Source: Paramecium tetraurelia (lineage: Eukaryota > Ciliophora > Oligohymenophorea > Peniculida > Parameciidae). Taken from it: 64,000 bases of DNA. Location of the stretch: assembly GCF_000165425.1 (NCBI RefSeq), contig NW_001798990.1, forward strand, positions 1,796 to 65,795, in the 5' to 3' direction. Made by a program: the position numbers and the translations under genes. This document shows, piece by piece, positions 48,200 through 60,182 of this stretch. The notes below the pieces were generated by a model. The model worked only from the letters and a program-made list of their open reading frames with translations, was not told the origin of the DNA and did not search any database. The number at the start of each line of letters is the position of its first letter. Within the stretch, counting starts at the first letter, position 1.

Positions 48200-51187
48200 A
48201 TGGACGACATGAATAATTACGATGAGTTCGGAAATTACATAGGGCCAGAAATCGATTCAGAGGAAGAAGACAATGTGTAGATTGAAGAGGAATAAATGGC
48301 TGAGAATGACCAAGAACATGTAATAGCAAATGTAAGAAAATGCTTCTATCTTTGAAGAGAGTGTACATACCTAATCAATAAGTTGCAGTCATTCTTAATG
48401 AAGACAAATAATACTATCCAGATGCATAACAAGTGTATGGTCGAGATGTTGAAATCAATGTGCAAGAAGAGGATGCTTAGCCAATAACTCAGCCAATGAT
48501 TGCTCCATTAAAATCAAAGGAATTTGATATCTAAGAGACACAGATACCTCAAACTACTTTCGACTATGAGTTTCTGTGTCGTATTTCTAAGAATCCAGCT
48601 TTGGTAAGAAATGTTGCAATTGTAGGCGGTCTGCATCATGGTAAGACATCAATGATGGACGTCTTTGTTAAGCAAACTCATCTTAAGCAATTTAGTTTGT
48701 AGAAAGACATCCGATACACCGATACTCGTCAAGATGAATAATAGAGATTGATCTCCATCAAGGCAATCCCTATGAGTTTATTGTTACCAAATAGCAAAGA
48801 TAAATCATATTTGATAAATCTCTATGACACTCCTGGACATGTGAACTTCATGGACGAGGTGTGTTGTGCCTTACGAGCCAGTGATGCCATGTTGCTCATT
48901 ATTGATGTGATTGAAGGAGTCATGATGACTACTGAAATGCTAATCAAGGCGGCTGTCAAGGAGAAGATGCCTATTGTAGTCGTGATAAACAAAATAGATA
49001 GATTAATCATTGAGTTGAAGTTGCCACCTTCAGATGCCTATTTGAAGATCAAAAACATACTTGATGAAGTCAATATCATTATATCCGATAATGGAGGTAA
49101 TTAGATCATATCACCTCTCAATCATAATGTGGTATTTGGTTCAGGTTTATTTTAATTTGTTTTTACAATCTAGAGTTTTGCAAGGAGATATAACAATTTC
49201 TTAAATCCAGAACAATTCACTCGTCTATTATGGGGAGACATCTACTACGATAATAAAGAAAAGAAATTTGTTCGTAAAATGTCACCATATGCTACCTAAA
49301 GGACATTTGTTGAGTTTATTTTAGAACCCATATATAAGTTATTTGGGTAAGTGGTTTCTAAGGATAAGGAACAATCTAGAACCGTTCTTATTGAGCCAAG
49401 GGATATCTCTCAAAAAAAGTGAATTCAAAATGGACACTAGACCATTACTGAAATTGGTTTGTTCTATCTATTTTGGTAATACCTCTTCTTTAGTTGATGT
49501 ACTAGTGGAGTAAGTCCCTAATTCTCAGGAAGGTAGTAAAAGGAAAATGGAATTATATTATTAGGGTGACAAATCGAAATAATCATTTATTCAAGCATCT
49601 CAAGGTTCACACAAGGGACCATTATGTATAAATGTTGTGAAATTGTACAGTAGACCAGATTGCATGAGTTTCGATGCTCTGGGGAGAGTGGTCAGTGGAA
49701 CTATTAAAAAGGGATAGAATGTTAAATTATTAGGAGAAAAATATAATATAGATGATGAAGAGGATATGGCAATCAGGAATATCAAGAACATATATATCTA
49801 TCAAGGTAGATATAGAGTAGAAGTGAATAAAGTGCCTGCAGGAAATTGGGTGTTGATTGAGGGCATTGATTAATTTATTAGCAAGAGTGCTACTATTACA
49901 GAGGATTCTTAACAGATGGACATCTTGAGACCTATTTAACATAACATTTTAGCGACTATGAAGATTGCCATAGAACCATTAGTTCCAAGTGAATTACCTA
50001 AAATGTTAGAAGGTCTACGTAAGGTAACTAAGAGTTATCCTATTTTGACAACTAAAGTGGAAGAATCTGGAGAACATATTCTATTAGGAACAGGTGAATT
50101 ATATTTGGATTGTGTTATGCATGATTTAAGAAAAATGTATTCAGAAATAGAAATTAAAGTATCAGATCCATCAGTTCGTTTTTGTGAAACTGTTATTGAA
50201 ACATCATCAAAAACATGTTATGCAGATACTCCCAATAAAAAGAATAGGGTATTTTGATTAATATAGTATTAATTAGATTAAAGCATTGGCAACTCCATTA
50301 GACAAAGGTTTGACACCTTAAGATAAGGGTTTGGCTGAGAGAATTGAGAATGAAGAGATTGATTTATCATGGCCTAAGAATAAATTAACCGAATATTTTA
50401 AATCCAATTTTAATTGGGATATAATTTAGAGTAGATCTGTGTGGGCATTCGGTCCAGAGAAAACGGGACCCAATGTATTTCTAGATGATACTCTACCATC
50501 TGAAACAAACAAATAGTTATTAACTGAAGTCAAAGACTATATGATTTAAGGTTTTTAATGGGCAACCAGAGAAGGTCCTTTGTGTGATGAGCCAATCAGA
50601 AATGTGAAATTCAAGATCATCGAAGCCAACATTGCTAATGTAATCATTCCATTTTAATGTAGGAACCCATTTATAGAGGAGGTGGTTAAATAATCCCCAC
50701 AACAAGAAGGGTGTGCTATTCTTCATTCCTTATGGCAACCCCAAAAATCATGGAACCAATGTTATTAACAGAAATTATGTGTTTCCAAGACTGTATTCCT
50801 GCCATCCACAATGTTCTATTAAGAAGAAGAGGACACATCTTATCAGAATAGGCAAAGCCAGGCACACCATTCTCAGTTGTGAGAGCCCACATTCCAACGA
50901 TTGATCACTTTGGATTTGAAACTGATCTTAGAGTACACACTTCAGGATAAGCCTTCTGTTTAAGTGTTTTCGATCATTGGTCATTATTACCAGGAGATCC
51001 TTTAGATAAAACCATAGTGCTTAAGCCTTTAGAGCCAGCACCTTCAAATCATTTGGCCAGAGAATTCATGATCAAAACTAGGAGAAGAAAGGGTTTGAAT
51101 GAAGATGTGTCTATTTTGAAATTCTTTGATGATCAGTTCTTAATTGATTCACTCAAACAAGACAAAGACTATTAATAGTATATTTGA
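48200..51187 (+). CDS. SNU114: U5 snRNP GTPase Snu114 (EFTUD2)
   Basis: 962 aa, an EF-2-like spliceosomal GTPase. Acidic N-terminus ([20 protein letters not shown]), G1 loop [10 protein letters not shown], switch region, [12 protein letters not shown] (G3), VVINKIDRL (G4), [44 protein letters not shown] and [19 protein letters not shown] near the end. It remodels U4/U6 and U5 during spliceosome activation and disassembly. Four introns: 48332-48357 (26 nt), 49347-49368 (22 nt, acceptor AAG), 50249-50276 (28 nt) and 50640-50662 (23 nt). The second resolves what looks like a frameshift. Fitting that a core spliceosomal GTPase is itself interrupted by minimal introns. Confidence 0.95.
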
Positions 51188-51395
51188 TGAGTAATTATTT
51201 ACATCCCAATGAGATAATATTCCCGTAATTTCTTTCTAATAATCTTTATATTTGCATAACACCTCTATTCCATCATCTTGAATATAAAAATATCGACGAA
51301 TAATACATAATTTAATAAAAAAAGAGATAAATTACATAAAATTATAAATATGATTATTTACAATTAGTCTTCATTCATAATTACACATTAATATT

Positions 51396-52357
51396 TCATT
51401 ATCCTAATAGTGGCTTGTAGACTTATCTTGTATTGATGTTAATTCTGTGTTCGGTTAAGTAATTAAAAACATGAAAATCAGTATTTAAATTAGCAACAAG
51501 CTTTGATTATTGGAAGGGGTTTCTAATTGTATTATGAGAGTGAGTACTATATAGGATGAAATGAATTTTCAAGGACTCTGGGTACTCCATGATAGCATTT
51601 CCGAGCATGGCCACTCATAACTAGTAAATCTCCGGAGTCCAACTTAATTGCAACAGGTTTTTCATCTTTGGTTGGTCCTCCGATGACGAAAACACTTGAC
51701 AATCCAAAACTAAAGGAGTAGATAGGAGAATCTTGATCTAGTTCGGCATCATCTAAATGTCCTGTCATGTAATCATGAGATTAATAAAAGTTGATAATGA
51801 CTGATTCACTTTGGTAGTGATTTTGCAATTATAAGAAGTTGTTGGCTCTTTGAGATATCTCTTAGATTGGATCAGGCACTTGTGTTTTTTCTGGAGGGTA
51901 GTGTCTAGATTGAGATGATGAGTTACCTATTGTTCCAATCATATTGATAGCCAACATTTGCCCATCTGATTTTATTATTGAAGTGATATTTCTTGTCATC
52001 GTGGACTATGAATTTGTCGAAGTTCTCGTCTTCTTTGTAGATGAAGAGATTGGTTCTGTAGGGTTGATTGATGTATTCGTTCATGCACAATTTGGAGATG
52101 CTAATTTAATCGTCTAGGTTGAGGAAACCCTTGACTAGGATGACTCCTTGGGGGTAATCGAATCGATGGACAGATCCATTCTTATGAATTCCTTGTTGTT
52201 CCATTTATTGTTCATTTAGATTGTTGACATCGATGAGTTCACTAAAATCGGTTTGGAGACCAGCATAGAATTTGTACTTTTTTTCTGTTTCTTTGAAGGG
52301 ATTTAAATTTTAGTATTGGATAGGCTTTTATTTGTTTTTTTTAATCTTCTAATACAT
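51396..52357 (-). CDS. AlkB-family 2OG-Fe(II) dioxygenase, ALKBH1-like
   Basis: 304 aa. Catalytic core complete: HxD as GHLDDAE, distal His in CYHGVPRV, and the 2-oxoglutarate arginines in HRININTRQV. Between them IYSFSFGLSSVFVIGGPTKDE and SGDLLVMSGHARK are typical of ALKBH1. The N-terminal part carries SVHRFDYPQGVILVKGFLNL and WANVGYQYDWNNR. AlkB enzymes demethylate DNA or RNA bases; ALKBH1 proteins act on tRNA or 6mA DNA. The latter is notable because ciliate macronuclei carry 6mA, but the substrate is inference. Introns 51905-51926 (22 nt) and 51523-51547 (25 nt). Confidence 0.9.
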
Positions 52358-52540
52358 AAATTTATTTAATGAAAGAATTCGCATAAAATTAAAATTGATT
52401 GTAATTAGATGTATATTACTTAAGATTATAAAATAATTTTCTAAAATAAAATTATACAATTTCAAAAAAATGTAATAAATTACATCATCAGATATAATTT
52501 AAAAAATGAGGGACTTTGTTTTCACATATATTATTTTAAG

Positions 52541-54995
52541 ATGATTAGCCTTTTCATTCTAGGTCTCGTTGATTTGATACTCTGTTAGAATAGATTTTAT
52601 TACCATGACCCGAGTAATGACATTACAAAACCAAGAACTCACGCCAAGATCTCTGATAGCGGTAACTGAATAATTAATAATCTGTAGACACTCATTTCGA
52701 TTTTTACTTTGAGTTTAGCGAAGATAAGAAGGAAGTGATAATGTTCATAGAGATAGATAAAATTAGTTATTTTTCATTGGGACTTGGAAAATCCATGTCA
52801 GATGGAGATTTATGGGTATTTGAAGTTTACGAAAATGTGATAACTGTTAACGATTCTTATTGTGAGAAACATGGAAGACCTCCAACTGATGTTTCCTTAG
52901 GAGGGACAGACGATTTGTAACTCTTGGGTTACTACTACAATTAGAATGGCAAAACAGGTGTGAAGTTCAAGAGATCAGTTAAAACAGGTATCCACATCAA
53001 TCTAAATATGTTAGGCGACAAATATGACAAAGACTTAGTGGAGGGAGAAGCAGTGGAGTTCATATGGGCTCACGGTAAGACGGAGGCTAATATCACATTG
53101 TCCAACCATGGGAATGTGAACAGAGGAGCTGTGGTATTGAATTTCACCGATGATGGAGGCAGCAACGATGTCATTATAGTGGATGGAGACAACACCTATT
53201 ACATTCACAAATGGACAAACTTTGCCTGTTGGGGCATAGCAAGTGATGTTGCGATAATTGTTGGAAGGTATTACAAGACCTGGGGATATCGAACATATCT
53301 CCATGGGTTCTTGTTCATCTTGATAGTGACGAGTTCCATCACAACAGCCATGATGATGTTGAGTACAGATTGGGCTATTTTGGAATGGAGCAACTTTAAG
53401 GAATAATCCATTAAAAATCAATTCCATATTATCATTTTTATGATTGTGGCAATATTTATGATTGCATAAAGCATTGGAGGCGTTCTCTATAATTTAATGT
53501 TAAGTTCATTGAAGATTAACCAAAAGGTCTCAGTCAAACCCTCCATTCATGCCATTTTAGGCAATGTCGTATACACACTCGGCAAATTACAAATCATAGC
53601 AGGTCTCTTCATGGACAACGATGTTAGACTCATGTTGATTTTGGGAGCTGTTTTCACCACTCGCCTTATATTGGAAATCCTGTATCAAAAGGGTAGTTTG
53701 GTTAGTGTAGTCATGACTGGAAAAGACTCGCATTCCAATAAAGTGTATGAGGAGGGTTAAAATCGCTTATTGGATATCAACAGTAGTCAGCAAGATGACA
53801 GTTTCGAAAAGAATTCTTCAAAATTATGGTGCATCTATAAGAACCAAGTCGTTGAATTGTCACAGATGATTCATCCAGGTGGCAATTACATTTGGAAACT
53901 TATTTAAGGCCAAGATGTTACTCGATATATTATAGGAGCTTACTCTCTTGATTAACTCAAACTCCAAGCCTACAAACACAGCATCTACACTCTCAAGATA
54001 TTGGAATAATATGTTACAGGTATCTATGTCATTCCAGATCCAGAATTCTTTGTCAATAAAGCTAATAGAAGAGTAGTCAAATAATTAGAGGAAACATGGA
54101 AATTGAATACAGTTAATCCCTATACTGATTAAGTTGCTTACTTCGGATTTGTTAATGAAAAGTATCAATTCAAAAATACTTTATCTGGTCTCCAAACATT
54201 TGGCCAATACTTTGTAATCACATCCTAAGAGGATTCAGCTATTTCTACTAGATAGTACACCATGGTCTTAAGTATGACTTAGCAAAGGATCAAGTATAGA
54301 AAGGACATATCGGAACTCTTTAAAAAGATTCTCTCTTTGCAAAACATACAGAAGGAAGTTCCAAAAGAGGAAGAATACTTGTCTGAGTTACCTTTAATAA
54401 TTAAGAAGTATCAATCAAAAAATGGGTTCTCCTCTTTCATTCATGACGACAATCGCAATGGAGAGTATCTTATTCAAGGACCTTATGGAAATAATCTCAC
54501 TATTGAAAATGGCAGTCATTTAGTGTTCATTGCAGGTGGCACTGGATTGTTCCCATTCTTAGACTTACTTGAATATCAACTCAAAATGACCTATCATAAC
54601 ATACTATATAAGTAGTTCGGCTAAGATGCTGTGTAATTTATGAACCCAGGAACAATTAAGAATTTCAAAATCACTCTATTTCTAGCTGTCAACTCAGCAG
54701 ATGATTTGGTATTTATCTTATTCATTATTCTTAGATTGGCAAAGACATCTATTTCACTTTGTTATCGTTACAAAACCAATTGGACACACCCAATTTCAAA
54801 ATGATCGTCAAAGGAAACTTTAAATTAAAGGAATGCGAGATCATCCCCCAAAGATTCAATGCCTAGATTTTGAAGTCGTTCCTTGGGGACTTCAATTCTG
54901 TATCCAATTTCTTTATTTGTGGACCACCCACTATGAATACTACAACCGAAAAAATCTTAAGAGATGTGGGAGTTAATAACATAACTGTTCTTTGA
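52541..54995 (+). CDS. DOMON - cytochrome b561 - cytochrome b5 - flavin/NAD reductase fusion
   Basis: 800 aa. Signal peptide (MISLFILGLVDLILC), DOMON domain to residue ~215 (FDFYFEFSEDKKEVIMFIEI; DGDLWVFEVYEN), then a b561-type multi-TM core at ~230-400 (LHGFLFILIVTSSITTAMMM; HIIIFMIVAIFMIAQSIGGV; HAILGNVVYTLGKLQIIAGL) with His on several helices for haem. Next a cytochrome b5-like domain with HPGGN (~445) and a ferredoxin-reductase-like module: YLIQGPYGN, FIAGGTGLFPFL and FICGPPTMN for FAD/NAD(P) binding. Electrons would pass from cytosolic NAD(P)H through b5 and b561 haem to an extracellular DOMON acceptor, perhaps for metal reduction. Introns 52662-52687 and 54709-54734 (26 nt each). All domains are in one intact frame. 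Confidence 0.88.
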
Positions 54996-55092
54996 TTATT
55001 TATATATAGATATAATTATGAATATCATCATTGTTTTATGTACAATTTTTAGTAACAAGAAACACTGAACTTACTGACACACACACACACCA

Positions 55093-56369
55093 TCAAGAAG
55101 AATATCGACCATTCAATTGGTTTTTCTATATAATTGAACATATATATATACATGCTAACATTATTGAAACAATGGTAGATATCATCCCTCCACAACACTA
55201 TAAAAAGTTAAATAGACCAAAATATTGGATATGATCATTCCAATCCTAGGCAATTATGGCCAATAATGTAGACGTAGTGCCACAATCAACCAATCCCCAA
55301 AGAATGGCTATTAAAAAACACAGGCCGTAATTCTATTCGTAAGTGTTCATTATAGCCAATAACAAGGCTATGGATATTAAATGAAATTGCAATAGTTGGC
55401 TTGTATATTTAGGCGTATAAGAGTTGAATACACCTACAAATATCTATAAAATAGGAATAATATTATACTCCTCCCAAGACTTCACAACATCCTAAGACTG
55501 TCATAACGAATAGAGTATATTTGGTGATTTCTTCGTCACTAAGAGATGAAGTGTTAATAGAATTTTCAATGACATAATGCATAACATTCCATTGAAAACT
55601 CAAAAGACACCCAGTGATCATCATCGGGAAAATAAAGCATTATACTCTAAATTCTTTCATAGTCAAAATGACAGAAATTGGATTCAACTTTCTCAATTCC
55701 TAAGTGCTCTTGAATTATTGCTCATCTTCCTGGAGTAAAACAACACTGTGGGTATAACGCTTCGGTTAAGGTACCAAAAGAAAAGATAAAGAACCTAAAG
55801 TTGCCACAGCGACCATCAAACAGTAAAAATAGAATTGCTTTATTTTAACAATCAAAAAGGCAGAATATAAACTACCTATGACTTAGGATAGTTATAGAAC
55901 TGCCCAGGCAATACCATAATACAATCCAGCTTTTTTGGAATACTTACTCAATTATGCGACGTAATCATTTTGTGTAATAAACAGACCAGAGGACGTGAAT
56001 CCACTTACGGCTGATGATATAATAGTCACTAAGTAGATCCAGAAATCACTGCAGATTCCATCCTCTTTATCTGCACAACTACAAACCAATAAGCCAGATA
56101 TCAAAAATAGCAAATACCCAAGGGAATGAATAAAAAAACTATGATGATATGGCAATTTCCTGATGTATAAAATGCCTAGAATATTAATATTTGTATTTAC
56201 AGACAAAATTTCCAATCATTCCAAAAAAGAAGATAGTGAAAATCGAAATATTCCCCAAATAATCGAAGCCTTTCTACTCAAAAATCTGGGTCATTACATT
56301 CAGGCCAGTCGATGTTGCTGATAAATATACCGCAAACACTAAGCTCATATAAATTAAGCTACAGAGCAT
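55093..56369 (-). CDS. UNC93-like major facilitator membrane protein
   Basis: 408 aa, mostly hydrophobic with about 11 TM helices. UNC93-like features: start LVFAVYLSATSTGLNV, GLYYGIAWAVLQLSQVIGSL, and CFLIAILWGLVDCGTTS. UNC93 relatives act as transporter-like or ion-channel regulatory membrane proteins, with trafficking roles in animals. Introns 56176-56200 and 55444-55468 (25 nt each); the second is needed to read the last helices in frame. ATG 56369 is the first good start. TGA 55093-55095; it is convergent with the reductase fusion gene (97 bp apart). Confidence 0.82.
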
Positions 56370-56433
56370 ATCAAATTTAATAATAATCACATTTTTATAA
56401 ATTATTTAATTTATCATAACTTACATCATTTGA

Positions 56434-57287
56434 TCATAACAATTCATCAATAGATTAATATTATTCGTCATTCCCTTAAAATAATGATATTAATTCTTTT
56501 TCCTTTGATTTGAAGAGATACTCCAAACGAGTTCTTTTTTCTTGTTGTTGATTCCTCTTCAACACTTTGACAGCTTAACTCAATGAGATCTGTTTGGCCC
56601 TTTTTGCATTTTGCTTTTCCTTAAAACAATATTCTTACATGTCTCATAAGCAACTTAGCATTCGAACTTTCAAAACTCAACTAGTCAACGAATTTCTATT
56701 AAATGTCCGATTCTCTTTATTTACAATCGAATTTAGTTAATCTACCTAAGTATATTTTCCCTGAAATTCTCTGCTTCCTCTCTTTTTTCAATTGATTCGT
56801 ATCAAATGGTGGAGGAGATAAATTAGCATGGGCCAAAATAGGAGGTAATTCCTTCCTTTATCTACTATGATGACTCTACAACATCCTTTTAGGCGATTTC
56901 GTTTTTTCTCTCTTCTCTTCAGGTACAAAGGTTGGATTCGACAAAATCAGTTGCTCTTGAGAACTCTTATTCAAAATCAATTTGGATTGACTCTTATTAT
57001 ACTTTCTGCATTCAATAGATTGGGATTGGTGTACTAACGACTTCTAATTTTCATTTTATGGTAACTCAATAAATGGTTTACCTTGATTGAATTTAGGAAG
57101 TCTAGAACTTACTTATCTTAATCCAAACACTGAAATAGTAGTGGCATCATATACTTTCCAATTTGTTCGGATTTTAAATGAACAGATATCCTAATTTAAT
57201 CTTAGTGTCAGTTCTAGCTGAAATGAATTCTGCTGGTTCCAAAATACTCTCCTATGAAATCATTCTCCTAGTTGTTTAAGAATCCAT
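56434..57287 (-). CDS. Hypothetical basic protein (exon structure partly unresolved)
   Basis: ATG 57287 (MDSQTTRRMISQESILEPAE) to TGA 56434-56436, about 270 aa. Middle part is Ser/Lys/Gln-rich (KRMLQSHHSRQRKELPPILA; FDTNQLKKERKQR) and the C-terminus is a charged helix (EKQNAKRAKQISLSQAVKVL; LKRNQQQEKRTRLEYLFKSK). A 19-nt intron (56621-56639 approximately) is likely before the C-terminal helix. Between 57190 and 57080 the frame shifts at least once without an obvious intron, so either an unusual splice or an error is present. No family recognised. Confidence 0.5.
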
Positions 57288-58228
57288 TAAAATTAGCTAA
57301 AAATTAAATAAAAATCCAATGTCTTAAAATATACTTCGATATTTGGGTCTTAGAAGAGTTCCAAAGAATAATTAGAATTTAAAAAAACAATCATAACATT
57401 TAAGTCTGAATATTGAATTAATAATTGATTTTCCATATTGCATTCAATATAGATATAACAAATGGAAAAACCAGAAAAAATTAGATTCCATTCGAAATGA
57501 ACTGGTTTCTGAATTTATATAGTATTGAAGACTTAAAAATTTCTTAAACATTGATCTTTAATTTATTCAAAAATATTTAAAATGCAGTTTGATCTATCCA
57601 CTTAACTTACCAGTTTAGATTCACTAACATTAAAAAAATCTCTCTTAAATAAAGATTTACTTATTTTTTCGGATAATATATTAATAATTATATTTATTTA
57701 TAATAATATATTAATTTCATGATAGCTTAAACGTCATGCTGATATTTTACAGTACTCTAAACATTAGAATGTTATATTTCAATTATTCTCAATCAAAAAT
57801 CTCAGTATCTATAATTATAAGAACATATCACACTTATACAAAATTTAATTTTACCTTGACTAACTCCTCTAATTCAAAATGTAGAGTTTTCTATTAATTT
57901 ATTCTTACTCATTTCACATTAGTATGTATTTCCATTGAGTATTATAAATTGCAAATAAAATCGATGATACTAAATTTAGAACTTTCATAAAATTATTTGT
58001 CTTTTTAAAAGTCAACACAGTATTTAATTCTTGTTATTGCAAAGATCATCTGAATTAAAAATTAGTTTTGAGTAATAAAGCTAACATTTTAGACATATTG
58101 TTAATATTAAAATAGTTAAGATAATTCTCATGATAATGAAATCATGAAGATATAGATACGACTTTTCTTATAAGTATTTATTAATAAAAGAAATGATTAT
58201 TTCATATTTTTCAAACCTTGGATATTTA
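57288..58228. other. Long AT-rich region without supported genes
   Basis: 941 bp. Frames open to TGA exist on both strands but none shows domain motifs or balanced residue use. No RNA gene, tandem repeat or mobile-element end noticed. Confidence 0.5.
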
Positions 58229-58618
58229 TCAATCTTTCTACTATTTATAAGAATGAAGTCTAAAATTTGTCACTTAAGTTCCTTTGTTTTTTAATCTCCC
58301 TTTCTTAGTTGGGGATCTTGAACTGACATTCGAACTCTCCTCTCTAACCTTAGGGATGATTATTATTTTGTTTCCAAATTTTAGTAAATCTCTCATTATT
58401 TTAATCCCCTCTTCCTAGCTTCTTGGCTTAATCATAATCATTTGGATATTGGATATTTAGACACCCTCCTATGTAGACTCTTTAATCAAATTTAATTGTT
58501 GACTGTTAGCCTAGATGGTTGAGTTTATGCTTTTTATTCCAGTTTCTAAGGTGACTGTCTGCAATTACTAAGTGTCTTCAAATTCTGTATCTTTTTATGA
58601 CTTACAGATGTTACCCAT
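58229..58618 (-). CDS. Small protein with myristoyl/palmitoyl N-terminus
   Basis: 129 aa, intronless, ATG 58618 to TGA 58229-58231. MGNICKSQKDTEFEDTQQLQ has Gly2, Cys5 and Ser7, a good dual-lipidation signal. A helical middle (TLETGIKSINSTIQANSQQL) and a basic C-terminus (SSRSPTKKGRLKNKGTQ) follow. Probably a peripheral membrane protein; no family recognised. Confidence 0.68.
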
Positions 58619-59230
58619 GAATTAAAAAATTTAATCTTTTCATTTCATTTACCCAACCTATTAACCAAAATAAATTTTAAGATCCCTCGTTTGAAAATTA
58701 TTCAAGTCAAGTCACTTTCCAAAATATAATATTTTTAGGATATTTTTTTAATGATGAAAAACTAAAATTTAGTTACTTAGGAATACATGTTTTGATTAAT
58801 AGTGCATTTATATGGATTTGATAATATTTATCACTACTGATTCTCATGATCAAGGAAATTAAAAAGTAAAAATTTAATATAAGGGGGTTATAATATAAGA
58901 TAGACATAATTTATATTACTATAAATTTTTAATTGTCTAACTTTTTTTTTATATGAGCACTTATTATTCAAATTAATTAAAATAAATTTTATTTTCTGCT
59001 AATCCTCGATTCAAATTAGGACAAGTCTAAGATATATTCAAAATTTCATTGAAAGCATAAATAATAACTGATTTAAGCATTTACAAGATAAAAATCGATG
59101 ATTCTTCATCTTTAAGTCAGAAACTAATTACTTAGAATAAACAGTATGCTAAATGAAAAAAAAATACATTACCTAATAAATTTTGACAAAAAGAAAGTAT
59201 TAAATTTAAGAAGGATTACTATTTTAAAAA
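58619..59230. other. Intergenic spacer
   Basis: 612 bp between divergent starts. AT-rich with a T-rich stretch at 58944-58951; no supported gene. Promoters for both flanking genes should lie here. Confidence 0.5.
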
Positions 59231-60023
59231 ATGAGACCATTTTTTTTGTAAACTCTTGAGAGCATAAAGAGTTCTGCTGGATATGATAACGAAGTTGACT
59301 TATTTTGTGAGCTTTAAGTAGTAGATTCAATGGAGAAGTCAAGTTAACCATAACTTAAATATATGATGTAATTCTGTTTGTTTAATTTAAAGGAGTTCAC
59401 ACTCTTCTCCTGATGAACGTATTCAAAATACATTTGAATAGGAATTTCATGCAAACCCAAGTGAGTAGAAACTAAACGATTCGAATTAGAACTAGATGCA
59501 AATTTAAAATTATAATGATAAAAATGAGAGAGTTTAAACTTTGAACTAAAGTGAACCAAAAAGACCTAAGAGAAATAGAAGGAAATTAAATGTTAATTCA
59601 CAATTAATGGATTTCCAGTCCGAGAATAATTCGTCCTCCTAAAATTTGAGTATTATTGCTTGTAGATGCACTAAATCGAATTGCTTGAAATTGTATTGCT
59701 TATGCTTCCATTAAAATCAAAAATGCTCTGATCTTTGCAAATGTTTTGAATGTAAGAATAAGGCAGAGCATTTTGAGATCAGATTTAATGCTCTAGAGAA
59801 AGTCAAATAAAAATTGCATAGATAGAAAAACGATGATGATTTATTTGATAGATCAAAGATTTGGGGCTGCAAATGCCAGAAATCCTAATGTCAGAAGAAT
59901 TATTGTGAATGTTTTGTCAGAAATTAGAAATGCTCTTCAAGTTGCAGATGCAAAGATTGTGCAAATAAAAAAAGATTTCCATTCTAGCAAAAAAAGAAAT
60001 AGAAGAACCAATCTTAGGTTTGA
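59231..60023 (+). CDS. CXC-domain (tesmin/TSO1/LIN54-like) DNA-binding protein
   Basis: 255 aa. Two cysteine-rich CXC repeats form the CRC domain: CRCTKSNCLKLYCLCF...CSDLCKCFEC at ~140-170 and CKCQKSQCQKNYCECF...CSSSCRCKDC at ~210-245, matching the family consensus CxCxxxxCxxxYCxC. The repeats coordinate zinc and bind CHR-type promoter elements; LIN54 acts in the DREAM/MuvB cell-cycle complex. The N-terminus is Ser/Asn/Gln-rich with a basic patch, EPKRPKRNRRK, a likely nuclear signal. One 25-nt intron (59368-59392). ATG 59231 gives MRPFFLQTLESIKSS. The inter-repeat spacer is ~40 residues with many Lys and Asp. Confidence 0.9.
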
Positions 60024-60182
60024 GTATATGATGTGATAGTAATACAATTTTGATTTTTGAATTCCTTATTCATTAAGTATTATTCAATCGTGATTTCTTC
60101 CCCAATAGAAGTGAAATACAAGAAATATTTATTTTTTGTTATAGATAATTTAAAGCTGTTAAACAATAATTTAAATAATAAT

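Noticed and set aside
49380-49430. Apparent frameshift in Snu114
   Set aside because: A 22-nt intron with acceptor AAG at 49347-49368 restores the frame fully.
53035-53427. 130-codon minus-strand frame rich in Cys and His
   Set aside because: Antisense to the DOMON/b561 region of the fusion gene.
55031-55234. Plus-strand frame and a short AC repeat (55079-55091)
   Set aside because: Antisense to the last helices of the UNC93-like gene; the AC run is only a few units.
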